A stretch of 64,000 nucleotides of DNA from an uncultured Flavobacteriales bacterium. GTDB taxonomy: Bacteria > Bacteroidota > Bacteroidia > Flavobacteriales > BACL11. The stretch lies in contig CAJIYM010000003.1 of assembly GCA_905181635.1 (NCBI GenBank), positions 62,001-126,000 of the forward strand, in the 5' to 3' direction. How positions within the stretch are numbered: the stretch's first letter is position 1; every line of letters starts with the position of its first letter. The notes below the pieces were generated by a model that saw only the letters and a program-made list of their open reading frames with translations, searched no databases and was not told where the DNA came from. A program made the position numbers and the translations under genes. Of this stretch, positions 35,003-44,268 are shown in pieces.

Positions 35003-35188
35003 TAATATGACTTTTAAAAAGTTTTAAACAAAATCTCTTCTCTGATAATCCTGCTCTGTAAAAAAAAATATAAAGTCAAGTACAAATTTTCTTTTTTATT
35101 AACGATAAGTTCTTCATATTTGCTCAAACCTAAAAGCAAAAGACTAAAACTTAAAACGAATTACTAAAAGACAAATCAAGACCACAAA
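35003..35188 (+). other. AT-rich intergenic region upstream of dnaA
   Basis: 186 bases, very AT-rich. A CATATTTG sequence (35116-35123) is a near match to the -7 consensus. No clear DnaA box (TTATNCACA) was found, so there is no direct support for oriC here. The rest holds no recognisable gene. Confidence 0.5.
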
Positions 35189-36619
35189 ATGCAAGAAAAA
35201 AGTTATCAAGACGTTTGGAATAACTGCCTAACTATCATCAGAGACAATGTAACCGCACAAAACTTTAAGACCTGGTTCAAGCCAATTAAAGCAGTTGCAC
35301 TTGAAAGAAAAACACTTACCATACAGGTTCCTAGTCAGTTTTGTTTTGAATGGTTAGAAAAGCATTATCTTACTCTTATGAAAAAAACAATCATGAGAGA
35401 AATAGGAAAAGATGCGAAATTAGAATACAATATCTTACTTGAAAATTCTTCAGACAAGAAACCTTACATATCTAAAGTACCAAGTAGTGGACAAGCTGAT
35501 GTAAAAAACAATCCTATTAGCATACCTATGAGTATGAATAGCTCTTCAATAAGGAATCCTTTTATAATTCCTGGTTTACAAAAAATAAATATAAACCCTC
35601 AATTAAACGAGTCATACACCTTTGACGCTTACATTGAAGGTGAATGTAATCGTTTAGCTCGCTCTGCAGGATTTGCTGTTTCACAAAACCCTGGAGGAAC
35701 ATCTTTCAATCCTCTATTTATATATGGATCAGGAGGACTTGGAAAAACTCACTTAGCCAATGCTATTGGTATTGAGGTGAAAAATAATCATCCTGAAAAA
35801 ATTGTATTATATGTCTCTGCTGACAAATTCTTAACACAATTTGTTGACGCAATTAAGGACAACAAGAGAAATGACTTTGTTCACTTTTACCAATCTATTG
35901 ATGTATTAATTATTGATGATGTACAATTCCTCTGTGGAAAAGAAAAAACACAAGATGTTTTCTTTCATATTTTTAATCATCTACACCAAAACAAGAAACA
36001 AGTTATCTTAACCTCCGACAAAGCTCCTGTCGATATTATTGGGATGGAACAAAGATTATTATCTCGTTTTAAATGGGGTCTTTCGGCTGATTTACAGTCA
36101 CCTGACCTAGAAACAAGATTAGCTATCTTAAAAAAGAAAATTAAAAAAGATGGTATAGACATACCATATGAAGTAGTAGAATATATTGCTTACTCTATCA
36201 CTACTAATGTTAGAGAATTGGAAGGTGCATTAATTTCATTATTAGCCCAATCCTCTTTAAATAGAAAGGAAATTACAATTGATCTAGCAAAAAATATGCT
36301 TGATAAATTTGTAAAAAATACTGTAAGAGAAGTTTCTATTGATTACATCCAAAAAGTTGTTTGTGATTATTTTGACATTCCTATTGAAACTATGAAATCA
36401 AAAACTAGGAAAAGAGAAATTGTACAATGTCGTCAATTAGCAATGTATTTTTCTAAGCAAATGACTAAAAACTCTTTAGCAATGATAGGAAAACACTGCG
36501 GTAACAAAGACCATGCTACTGTATTACATGCCTGTAAAACAGTCAACAACTTAGCAGACACTGATAAACGTTTTAAGGGATACATTTCTGATATTGAGAA
36601 AAAGTTAACGCTTTCATAA
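35189..36619 (+). CDS. dnaA: Chromosomal replication initiator DnaA
   Basis: 476 residues. Domain I spans about 1-85; a variable linker follows; the AAA+ domain has Walker A GSGGLGKT (residues 180-187), Walker B VLIIDDVQFL, and the arginine-finger region LLSRFKWG; domain IV has the DnaA-box binding signature CGNKDHATVLHACKTV. It opens the replication origin. It is followed after 3 bases by a phosphatase gene. Confidence 0.97.
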   Translation: MQEKSYQDVWNNCLTIIRDNVTAQNFKTWFKPIKAVALERKTLTIQVPSQFCFEWLEKHYLTLMKKTIMREIGKDAKLEYNILLENSSDKKPYISKVPSSGQADVKNNPISIPMSMNSSSIRNPFIIPGLQKININPQLNESYTFDAYIEGECNRLARSAGFAVSQNPGGTSFNPLFIYGSGGLGKTHLANAIGIEVKNNHPEKIVLYVSADKFLTQFVDAIKDNKRNDFVHFYQSIDVLIIDDVQFLCGKEKTQDVFFHIFNHLHQNKKQVILTSDKAPVDIIGMEQRLLSRFKWGLSADLQSPDLETRLAILKKKIKKDGIDIPYEVVEYIAYSITTNVRELEGALISLLAQSSLNRKEITIDLAKNMLDKFVKNTVREVSIDYIQKVVCDYFDIPIETMKSKTRKREIVQCRQLAMYFSKQMTKNSLAMIGKHCGNKDHATVLHACKTVNNLADTDKRFKGYISDIEKKLTLS

Positions 36620-36622
36620 ACT

Positions 36623-37072
36623 ATGAAAATCCTAATGGTTTGTTTGGGAAATATTTGCCGTTCACCACTTGCAGAGGGAATACTCAGCTCTAAAGGAAAA
36701 CATCTTAATCTAAAAGTAGACTCAGCTGGAACAGCCGCATATCACGTCGGGAAACAACCCGACATCAGATCCATTGATATTGCTAAAAAATATGATATTG
36801 ACCTAAGCAAACAAAGAGCTAGACAGTTCAGTAGAGCCGATTTTGATGAATTTGATATCATCTACGCTATGGATACCAATAATTATGCTCACCTTATTAG
36901 CTTAGCTTCTTGTGAGACAGAACGGAATAAAATAATAATGATTTTGAACAAAATTAATCCAAATTCTTACCAGTCAGTTCCAGACCCATATTACGGCGGG
37001 AAAAACGGATTTCAAGAAGTGTATAACATGCTTGACAAAGCATGTGAAAAAATAATACAAAACATTGAATAA
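36623..37072 (+). CDS. Low-molecular-weight protein tyrosine phosphatase
   Basis: 149 residues. The P-loop CLGNICRS starts at Cys7 with Arg13 completing the CX5R motif, and the acid motif DPYYGG lies near residue 121. It dephosphorylates phosphotyrosine proteins; the Wzc-like kinase 27 kb away is a plausible partner, but a dnaA-linked copy is usual in Bacteroidota and may have another role. It overlaps the next gene by 8 bases. Confidence 0.93.
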   Translation: MKILMVCLGNICRSPLAEGILSSKGKHLNLKVDSAGTAAYHVGKQPDIRSIDIAKKYDIDLSKQRARQFSRADFDEFDIIYAMDTNNYAHLISLASCETERNKIIMILNKINPNSYQSVPDPYYGGKNGFQEVYNMLDKACEKIIQNIE

Positions 37073-37769
37073 AGGCAAACTATATCTAATACCAACAGTT
37101 TTAAGTGACGACACACAAGAATCAGTTTTACCAACTATCATCACTAATCACATTAAGGAAATTAACGTTTTTATTGTTGAAAACATAAGAACAGCTAGAA
37201 GACATATTAAAAAAATATATAGAGAAAAAGATATTAATCACACAACTTTCTATTCATACGGGAAACATGATAAACTTAACTTAGAAGAGGATTTTCTACC
37301 ACATATTTTAAATGGTGAAAATATCGGAATACTTTCAGAAGCTGGTTTACCATGTATTGCTGATCCTGGGTCAAAAATTGTAGCATATGCTCATGATTTC
37401 CATATTGATATAGTACCTTTAGTTGGCCCATCATCTATATTACTTGCGTTAATGAGCTCTGGCATGAATGGACAAAGTTTTGCATTTACAGGGTACTTGC
37501 CAATTGATAAAGGAGAACGCAAAAAAGTAATTCGTAATTTAGAAAATGCTGCAAAAAAGAATGGACAAACTCAAATTTTCATGGAGACTCCTTATAGAAA
37601 CAATCAATTATTAGATACTTTAAAAGCACAATGCAATAACAAAACAAGATTATGTATTGCCACAAATATTACTTCAAAAAATGAATTTATTCAAACTAAA
37701 ACTATTGAAGAATGGAAACAAACAAAATTAGACATACACAAACAACCAACTATATTTCTAATCTCTTAA
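37065..37769 (+). CDS. SAM-dependent methyltransferase, tetrapyrrole methylase fold (RsmI-related)
   Basis: 234 residues. It starts KLYLIPTVLSDD and contains GILSEAGLPCIADPGSKIVAYAH and LVGPSSILLALMSSGMNGQSFAFTGYLP, which are the RsmI-like blocks (residues ~90-145). It is clearly related to RsmI (16S rRNA C1402 ribose methylation) but shorter and divergent, forming a Bacteroidota subgroup; whether it is the true RsmI is unclear. It is co-translated with the phosphatase. Confidence 0.85.
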   Translation: MNKGKLYLIPTVLSDDTQESVLPTIITNHIKEINVFIVENIRTARRHIKKIYREKDINHTTFYSYGKHDKLNLEEDFLPHILNGENIGILSEAGLPCIADPGSKIVAYAHDFHIDIVPLVGPSSILLALMSSGMNGQSFAFTGYLPIDKGERKKVIRNLENAAKKNGQTQIFMETPYRNNQLLDTLKAQCNNKTRLCIATNITSKNEFIQTKTIEEWKQTKLDIHKQPTIFLIS

Positions 37770-37822
37770 ACAAGAATTTTTATTCCCACAATTTAGCGTA
37801 AGTAATTTTCTATCTTTACCAA

Positions 37823-38140
37823 ATGGATAGAATACAATATATAATTAAAAAACTTCCAAAACCCTTAAGAAATAAATACCTTATTATCTTTCTATTTTTT
37901 ATTTTATGGATCATATTTATAGATGATTATAATTTAATTAATCAAAGTAAAATCAAGAATACAGTTGATGAATTAAAAAGTCAAAAAGAGTTCTATATTA
38001 ATGAAATCAAATCAGATAGTACTGAATTATATCTACTACTAAATGATCCTGCTGAGCAGGAAAGATTTGCTAGAGAAAAGTTCTTAATGAAAAAAGAAAA
38101 TGAAGATATATTTATTATAAGAGAAAAAGAAAATGAGTAA
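37823..38140 (+). CDS. FtsB/DivIC septum formation initiator-like protein
   Basis: 105 residues: a basic N-terminus, a single transmembrane helix around residues 23-38, then a coiled coil ([20 protein letters not shown]) and the family end block [21 protein letters not shown]. It belongs to the divisome FtsB-FtsL-FtsQ group. It overlaps the methylmalonyl-CoA mutase gene by 8 bases, an association also common in other Bacteroidota. Confidence 0.9.
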   Translation: MDRIQYIIKKLPKPLRNKYLIIFLFFILWIIFIDDYNLINQSKIKNTVDELKSQKEFYINEIKSDSTELYLLLNDPAEQERFAREKFLMKKENEDIFIIREKENE

Positions 38141-41100
38141 ATTATTTTCAGCATTTAATGCTGTAACAAAAACAGATTGGACTGAGAAAATCACTACTGA
38201 CCTTAAAGGAGCTAACTATAATGAAAAATTAGCTTCAAAAATCCAAGGAATTGAGATTTCTCCAATGTATCATGCTAATGATAATATTCCTATTTTCAAT
38301 AGCTCTTTTCCTGAAGATTGGGAATGCTATCAACTTATTAATGCCAAAAACCCAAAAGAAGGAAATAAAAGAGCATTAGAAGCCTTACAAAATGATGTAA
38401 GTGGCTTGTGCTTTACTAATCCAAACAGCCTAGAAGTTTTACTAAAAGATATTGAAATAGAATACATAAGAATTGATTTTAAAGATTATGATGCCACATT
38501 TATAAATCAATGGGAGAAATACTCAAAAGGAAAAAAGATTAAAGGAGCTTTTCACGGAACAGAAAATACATCTCTATTAAGCACCATTTTTGGGGAAGGA
38601 AATTCAGCTAAAGAAGAGGTATCCTCAGCTTTTAAAAAAGGAATTAATAATAATAATAAACAATTTCAATTTCACTTTGAAATAAATAGCAACTATTTTT
38701 TAGAGATTGCAAAATTAAAAGCATTTAGAATACTCTGGGAACAAAAAACAGGAACTACTCCATTTATTTTCGCTTCAAGTTCGCAAAGTAATAAAGAACA
38801 AAAATATGCTTACAACAATATCCTTAGAAGCACTACAGAATGTATGTCAGCAATTTTTGGAGGAGCCGATGCAATTATGATTAATTCATACAATCATAGC
38901 TTTGAAATGGCAACAGAGTTTTCCGAAAGAATTGCAAGAAACCAGCAGACTATACTCAGGCAAGAAAGTTATTTAGATAAAGTAAGTGATCCTACAAAAG
39001 GTGCATATTATATTGATTATTTAGTAAATGAATTATTAAAAGATTATAACTTAGAAAACAATAAAGAAGAAGAAATTAACAACAAGCCAAGCTGGATAAG
39101 CCCTGAGAAAATTAAGATTAAAAGTCAATATACAAAACAAGATGTTAAAGAAGTTGAACACCAAAATTTTGTTGCTGGCATAGCACCAAATTTAAGGGGC
39201 CCTTATTCTACTATGTATGTCATGCGACCATGGACAATCAGACAATATGCAGGTTTTTCAACTGCAGAAGCATCAAATAATTTTTACAGAAAAAACTTAG
39301 CTGCTGGTCAAAAAGGACTTTCGGTAGCTTTTGATTTAGCAACTCATAGAGGATATGATTCCGACCATGAAAGAGTAGTAGGTGATGTGGGTATGGCAGG
39401 AGTTGCCATTGATTCTGTTGAAGATATGAAAATTCTATTCAATCATATTCCACTTGATAAAATGTCTGTCTCTATGACTATGAATGGAGCAGTTTTACCC
39501 ATTTTAGCTTTTTATATTGTAGCAGCACAGGAACAGGGAATAAACTTAGAGAAACTTTCAGGAACTATTCAAAATGATATTCTAAAAGAATTTATGGTGC
39601 GTAATACCTATATCTATCCACCAAAACATTCTATGCGTATTATTTCTGATATATTTGAATATACTTCAAATAATATGCCAAAATTTAATAGTATTTCTAT
39701 TTCAGGCTATCATATGCAGGAAGCAGGAGCAACAGCTGATATTGAGTTAGCTTACACTCTTGCTGATGGATTAGAATATATAAGAACAGGAATTGATTCA
39801 GGAATGGAAATTGATACGTTTGCTCCAAGATTATCTTTCTTTTGGGGAATAGGAATGAATCACTTTATGGAGATTGCAAAGATGAGAGCAGCAAGAATGC
39901 TTTGGGCAAAAATGGTAAAAGAATTCAATCCAAAGAATCCGAAATCATTAGCCTTACGTACACATTGCCAAACTAGTGGCTGGAGTTTAACAGAGCAAGA
40001 TCCGTTTAATAATATTACTAGAACATGTGTTGAAGCAATGGCAGCTGTAATGGGTGGAACACAAAGCTTACACACCAATGCATTAGATGAGGCTATTGCA
40101 TTACCAACTGATTTTTCAGCAAAAATTGCTAGAGACACTCAAATATATTTACAGAAAGAAACAGGAATTTGCAATACAGTTGACCCTTGGGGAGGCTCTT
40201 ACTATGTTGAGAAATTAACACAGGAAATAGCTGAAAAATCTTGGAAACATATTCAGGAGATAGAAGAACTTGGTGGTATGACAAAAGCTATCGAGACAGG
40301 AATTCCAAAGATGAGAATCGAACAAGCTGCTGCAAGAAAACAAGCAAGAATTGATAGTGGTAAGGATATTATTGTTGGTGTAAATACAAATCGCTTATCC
40401 AAAGAAGATAAAGAGCTTGAAATATTGGAAGTTGACAATACTATTGTTAGAAAATTACAAATTGAAAGGCTATATAGCATAAAAGCAAGTAGAAATAGCG
40501 AAAAGGTGAAATCATCCTTAACCGCAATAATTTCAGCTTGTAAAAACAACTCTGGAAACTTATTGGAACTGGCAGTAACAGCAGCAAGAGAAAGGGCAAC
40601 ACTAGGAGAAATATCGGATGCTATGGAAACAGTGTTCGGAAGATATATTGCAAAAAATCAAACTATTTCAGGAGTATATAAAATGGAAATACAAAATAAC
40701 GAAACCTTTAAAAAAGCCCTTGCCTTGTCGGATGAGTTTGCAATAAAGAAAGGAAGAAGACCAAGAATTATGATTGCCAAAATGGGACAAGACGGACACG
40801 ACAGAGGAGCAAAAGTAATAGCAACTTCATTTGCTGACTTAGGTTTTGATGTTGATGTTGGACCTCTTTTTCAAACCCCAAAGGAAGCAGCTAAACAAGC
40901 AGTTGAAAATGACGTTCACATTCTAGGAATATCCTCATTAGCAGCAGGACACAAAACATTAGTTCCGCAAGTAATTGCAGCTCTAAAAGAATATGGTCGT
41001 GATGATATTTTAGTGATTGCAGGAGGTGTAATTCCCCAGCAAGATTATGATTACCTATACAATGCTGGAGTAAGTGGCGTGTTTGGCCCCGGTACAGTAA

Positions 41101-41141
41101 TTGCAGAATCTGCAATAGATATTATAAATAAAATGATGTAA
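38133..41141 (+). CDS. Fused methylmalonyl-CoA mutase (truncated MutA + MutB)
   Basis: A single continuous 1002-codon frame. Residues ~1-300 match the small subunit MutA (TIM-barrel part, from MSKLFSAFN to [16 protein letters not shown]) and stop where the ~110-residue MutA tail would normally follow. After a charged linker (~301-330), residues ~335-1002 are a full large subunit Mut[35 protein letters not shown], and the cobalamin-binding DGHDRG with cobalt-ligand His889. It interconverts methylmalonyl-CoA and succinyl-CoA. Normally two genes encode an alpha-beta heterodimer; here both are one polypeptide. Confidence 0.9.
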   Translation: MSKLFSAFNAVTKTDWTEKITTDLKGANYNEKLASKIQGIEISPMYHANDNIPIFNSSFPEDWECYQLINAKNPKEGNKRALEALQNDVSGLCFTNPNSLEVLLKDIEIEYIRIDFKDYDATFINQWEKYSKGKKIKGAFHGTENTSLLSTIFGEGNSAKEEVSSAFKKGINNNNKQFQFHFEINSNYFLEIAKLKAFRILWEQKTGTTPFIFASSSQSNKEQKYAYNNILRSTTECMSAIFGGADAIMINSYNHSFEMATEFSERIARNQQTILRQESYLDKVSDPTKGAYYIDYLVNELLKDYNLENNKEEEINNKPSWISPEKIKIKSQYTKQDVKEVEHQNFVAGIAPNLRGPYSTMYVMRPWTIRQYAGFSTAEASNNFYRKNLAAGQKGLSVAFDLATHRGYDSDHERVVGDVGMAGVAIDSVEDMKILFNHIPLDKMSVSMTMNGAVLPILAFYIVAAQEQGINLEKLSGTIQNDILKEFMVRNTYIYPPKHSMRIISDIFEYTSNNMPKFNSISISGYHMQEAGATADIELAYTLADGLEYIRTGIDSGMEIDTFAPRLSFFWGIGMNHFMEIAKMRAARMLWAKMVKEFNPKNPKSLALRTHCQTSGWSLTEQDPFNNITRTCVEAMAAVMGGTQSLHTNALDEAIALPTDFSAKIARDTQIYLQKETGICNTVDPWGGSYYVEKLTQEIAEKSWKHIQEIEELGGMTKAIETGIPKMRIEQAAARKQARIDSGKDIIVGVNTNRLSKEDKELEILEVDNTIVRKLQIERLYSIKASRNSEKVKSSLTAIISACKNNSGNLLELAVTAARERATLGEISDAMETVFGRYIAKNQTISGVYKMEIQNNETFKKALALSDEFAIKKGRRPRIMIAKMGQDGHDRGAKVIATSFADLGFDVDVGPLFQTPKEAAKQAVENDVHILGISSLAAGHKTLVPQVIAALKEYGRDDILVIAGGVIPQQDYDYLYNAGVSGVFGPGTVIAESAIDIINKMM

Positions 41142-41168
41142 AAAGATTGAAAAAACTTCCTTTAAAAA

Positions 41169-41540
41169 TTAATCAGGCTTTTTCAATTGAAATTTTTTAA
41201 CTTTTGGCTTTGTAAAATCAAGACTTTGACAGCAATTAGGTAAAGCATTATGAGCACTCTCATTTGCCATTACATCATCAGCATTATAACCAAGATTTGA
41301 AATAATTTTTCTAATATTCTCAACTGAGTTCTTTTTCGTTTTAAAAGTAACCGTTAAAACTTGACTTTCTATATCCAAATTTACTGCAGTAACTCCTTTT
41401 GTAAACTGCATTTCTTCTTCAATCCTATCTTTACAACAATTAGCAACACATTCTGCTGAAGTTTTAATCTGTACTGTTTCTTTTTGTGCCCAAGCATTTA
41501 TAGTTAAAATACTAAATACGGCAATGAATATTTTTTTCAT
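41169..41540 (-). CDS. Periplasmic HMA-domain metal-binding protein
   Basis: 123 residues with a signal peptide ending NAWAQ. The HMA fold follows with the metal site at TSAECVANCCKDRIE: cysteines at 31, 35 and 36 (CxxxCC) in place of the usual CxxC, plus a second CC pair (LPNCCQ) near the C-terminus. It is likely a copper or other soft-metal chaperone. The TonB receptor gene lies 19 bases upstream in the same transcript. Confidence 0.88.
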   Translation of the reverse strand: MKKIFIAVFSILTINAWAQKETVQIKTSAECVANCCKDRIEEEMQFTKGVTAVNLDIESQVLTVTFKTKKNSVENIRKIISNLGYNADDVMANESAHNALPNCCQSLDFTKPKVKKFQLKKPD

Positions 41541-41559
41541 GTTATTATTTATTTAATTA

Positions 41560-43764
41560 TTATTTAATTTTAAATCTAAATCCTGCATATATCATTCGTC
41601 CATTTATTGGCGCATAAATTAATGACGCATCAAAAGCTGATGAAGATGAAGTTGGATTTTCAGAATCAATTATTGGGTTATCTTGAGTATAACCCAGTAA
41701 ATTCTCTGCTCCTAGATATACATCAAATTTCCGGAACTTTTTAGTTATTTGAGCATTGTAAAGATAAAAAGATTCAGAATACTTTTTTGCTATATACTTA
41801 TGTTCAGGAATCCTACTCTCACCTATATAGTTAGCCGTAACATCAAATATCCATTTATCAAAATTAGTAGCATAAGCAAGATTCAATAATGCCCTATCTT
41901 TTGGAGTAAGCGGAGTTTCTTTAGTTTCTCCACCTCCAGAATACGTACTTTTCACATCATTTATCTTATAGGCCATCTTTACATCAAAACGATCAAACAA
42001 TTCATAAGCAAAATCCAATTGCATACTAGTTGCATAGGACTCTCCTTCTAAATTATAAAACGATAACTCATTTTGATTTTCAATATCAACCACAATTTGA
42101 TTCTCAAAATCAGTACGGTAGGCATCTGCATTAATTGTACCTTCTCTTCCAAAGAGATAAAAACAATAGGTAATGTTCGCACCATAATTCCAAGCTATTT
42201 CAGGATTTAAATTGCCAACTGAAATTTCTCTATTAGATGCTAAAAATGAAGCATTTTCAACAAATACATTAGCTACACGAAAAGCCTTTCCTGCTGAAAA
42301 ACGAATTGCCATTTTTTCTGTTGGATTGTATTTCATATTTAACCTTGGTAGATAATTTATTTCTTCAGAATTATTATAATAATCTGCACGCATTCCAGCT
42401 GTCAGATTAAAACTTTCACCCCATTTGTAAGAATACTCTGAAAAAACACCTGTCATCAAATCTACTCTTACGTTATCCGTAAAAGCAGTATCAATATGGC
42501 CTGAAAAACTTTCGGTATATCTATCCGCATAATAACTTGTTCCATATTTCAATTTATGGTTAGTACTGCCAATATAAGTTTGTCTGATAAGATTAAAATA
42601 TGCACTTTCCTGTAAACCTTTATAATTATTTTCTCCAAAAATAGCTGTTTGATTATGCCTTCTGAAAGACGTTTGCAAACCTGCACTTTTACCAGGAGAG
42701 TTTGGCTGAATAGCTCCTGTTTTTGATGTAAATTCTAATAAGTCATTATGAATATTAACTACATATGGATTATTATCAACTCTTTCTTTAACAGTACCTC
42801 CTTCCCTATCTTCAGTTAGTGCTCTTGCCGTAAAGCCAATATGATAATTTTTATCCTTATATTCCCATCTATTAAGCACATTGACTTGAGTTACTTTTGG
42901 CAAATCTAAGAACCCATCCTTATTATTATCAAGCTCTTTATCAAAATAATCAACATGTGTAAAAAGATTACTCTTCCAAGCTCCCGATTTTTTAGCAAAC
43001 AATAAATTATTTTCTAGTTTTCCATGACCATTAGTATAACCATTCCAAAATAATTTAGGAGCTGATTCTGGCTTATAATATTCTAAATTAATCTGCCCGG
43101 CAAAGGATTCAAAACCATTCACAACTGAACCACTTCCCTTTATAATCTGAATCGATTCTATCCAAGTACCTGGCACATAACTTAAACCATAAGCAGAGGA
43201 AATTCCTCTTATTAATGGCATGTTTTCTTGGGTTATCTGAGTATAAGTACCATCCAAACCTAACATTTGTATTTTTTTTGCTCCCGAGACAGCATCAGTA
43301 AAATTAACATCAACTGTAGCGTTAGTACTAAAACTTTCAGAAAGATTGCAACAGGCAGCCTTTTCTAGCTCTCCAGTTGAAAGTGTTTGCATGTTAATAG
43401 AGTTAACTGTAGAAAACTTAGTTGTATTGACCTTACCCTTTACTTTTACCTCTTTCATTTCAAGGGATGGAGTAAGGTATATCTGAAGTTGAGTATTAGC
43501 CTCTATAAGCTGAGTGTATTGTTGATAGCCCACAAAACTCACTACTATAGTTGAAGGAAATACAGTTGGTTCAACAATTGAGAAATTTCCATCTCCCTGA
43601 GTAGCCGCACCGATTGTAGTGCCTTCCCAATACACATTAGCTCCAGGAATTGGAAGTTCTGATCCATCCTTTACTATTTCAACTACCTTTCCAATTATTT
43701 GATTTTGTGCTTTTGTATTTAAACTTGCAATAAACACTATTGCAATAATTATTATCTTTTTCAT
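41560..43764 (-). CDS. TonB-dependent receptor with carboxypeptidase-regulatory-like domain (metal-associated)
   Basis: 734 residues: signal peptide ending TKAQN, a CarboxypepD_reg-like domain to about residue 110, then a plug and 22-strand barrel. The plug starts with a dicysteine region, LEKAACCNLSESFSTNATVDV, and QMLGLDGTYTQI, blocks that recur in Bacteroidota receptors encoded beside HMA proteins. It therefore probably imports copper or a metal chelate through the outer membrane. The barrel ends with a typical aromatic-terminated strand. It lies between the cysteine-rich protein and the HMA gene. Confidence 0.9.
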   Translation of the reverse strand: MKKIIIIAIVFIASLNTKAQNQIIGKVVEIVKDGSELPIPGANVYWEGTTIGAATQGDGNFSIVEPTVFPSTIVVSFVGYQQYTQLIEANTQLQIYLTPSLEMKEVKVKGKVNTTKFSTVNSINMQTLSTGELEKAACCNLSESFSTNATVDVNFTDAVSGAKKIQMLGLDGTYTQITQENMPLIRGISSAYGLSYVPGTWIESIQIIKGSGSVVNGFESFAGQINLEYYKPESAPKLFWNGYTNGHGKLENNLLFAKKSGAWKSNLFTHVDYFDKELDNNKDGFLDLPKVTQVNVLNRWEYKDKNYHIGFTARALTEDREGGTVKERVDNNPYVVNIHNDLLEFTSKTGAIQPNSPGKSAGLQTSFRRHNQTAIFGENNYKGLQESAYFNLIRQTYIGSTNHKLKYGTSYYADRYTESFSGHIDTAFTDNVRVDLMTGVFSEYSYKWGESFNLTAGMRADYYNNSEEINYLPRLNMKYNPTEKMAIRFSAGKAFRVANVFVENASFLASNREISVGNLNPEIAWNYGANITYCFYLFGREGTINADAYRTDFENQIVVDIENQNELSFYNLEGESYATSMQLDFAYELFDRFDVKMAYKINDVKSTYSGGGETKETPLTPKDRALLNLAYATNFDKWIFDVTANYIGESRIPEHKYIAKKYSESFYLYNAQITKKFRKFDVYLGAENLLGYTQDNPIIDSENPTSSSSAFDASLIYAPINGRMIYAGFRFKIK

Positions 43765-43808
43765 TCTTATTTTATAAAATTAAAACTCTAGTTAAACAAG
43801 AGTTAATG

Positions 43809-44267
43809 TTATAGTAAAAATGATTGTATTTGAGCTAATGTAGGTTTGTTTAGTTTTGGTGGTGGTATACCACTAAAATAATGATTAACTTTTACAAAAT
43901 ATGATTTACTGTCATAAGAATTGAAAAAAGAAAATAAAATAGTTTTCTCAGAAAAATCAAGTTCAAAAACAGTTAATATAGTTTCAAAATCATAATGAAT
44001 ATTTTGGGTGCTACTTGCACAGGATTCATCATTAGTTTCAGGGCAACATGATTTTTGAATTTCAATCATACAACAAGTTACTTTCTCTTGCTCCTTATTA
44101 CAAACCACTTCATGTTCCTCACTACAAGAAGGTACATCAATACCTAGATACACGCTTCCATCTTCATCACAATTCATTTTGGAAATATTCATTCCCATTG
44201 AAACAGACAGTATAAATACGGCCATCACAATAGAAAAAACTATTTTGAATATTTCTTTCAACTTCAT
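43809..44267 (-). CDS. Cysteine-rich small exported protein (HYC_CC_PP-like)
   Basis: 152 residues. One N-terminal hydrophobic segment acts as signal or anchor, followed by cysteine-rich stretches (VPSCSEEHEVVC, VTCCMIEIQKSCCPE) and a C-terminal PPPKLNKPTL motif. The pattern resembles the small 'HYC_CC_PP' proteins found beside TonB/HMA pairs in Bacteroidota, though the HYC part reads KMNC here. It probably binds metal in the periplasm or at a membrane. It starts 1 base after the upstream T9SS gene, so it is tightly coupled. Confidence 0.68.
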   Translation of the reverse strand: MKLKEIFKIVFSIVMAVFILSVSMGMNISKMNCDEDGSVYLGIDVPSCSEEHEVVCNKEQEKVTCCMIEIQKSCCPETNDESCASSTQNIHYDFETILTVFELDFSEKTILFSFFNSYDSKSYFVKVNHYFSGIPPPKLNKPTLAQIQSFLL

Positions 44268-44268
44268 G

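Noticed and set aside
35003-35188. Possible oriC upstream of dnaA
   Set aside because: No TTATNCACA-type DnaA boxes or clusters of them were seen; AT-richness alone is normal for this genome.
38133-41141. Methylmalonyl-CoA mutase fusion as a frameshifted or mis-assembled gene pair
   Set aside because: The frame is continuous over 1002 codons through the junction, both partners are in frame, and no internal stop or unusual base run marks a join.
41146-41187. Inverted repeat ATTGAAAAA / TTTTTCAAT between the mutase and HMA genes as a terminator
   Set aside because: The loop is about 24 bases and the stem is all A/T except one pair, too weak to call.
43784-43804. AACTCT / AGAGTT hairpin between the cysteine-rich protein and the TonB receptor
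   Set aside because: Only six base pairs without a clear T-run; the genes look co-transcribed.
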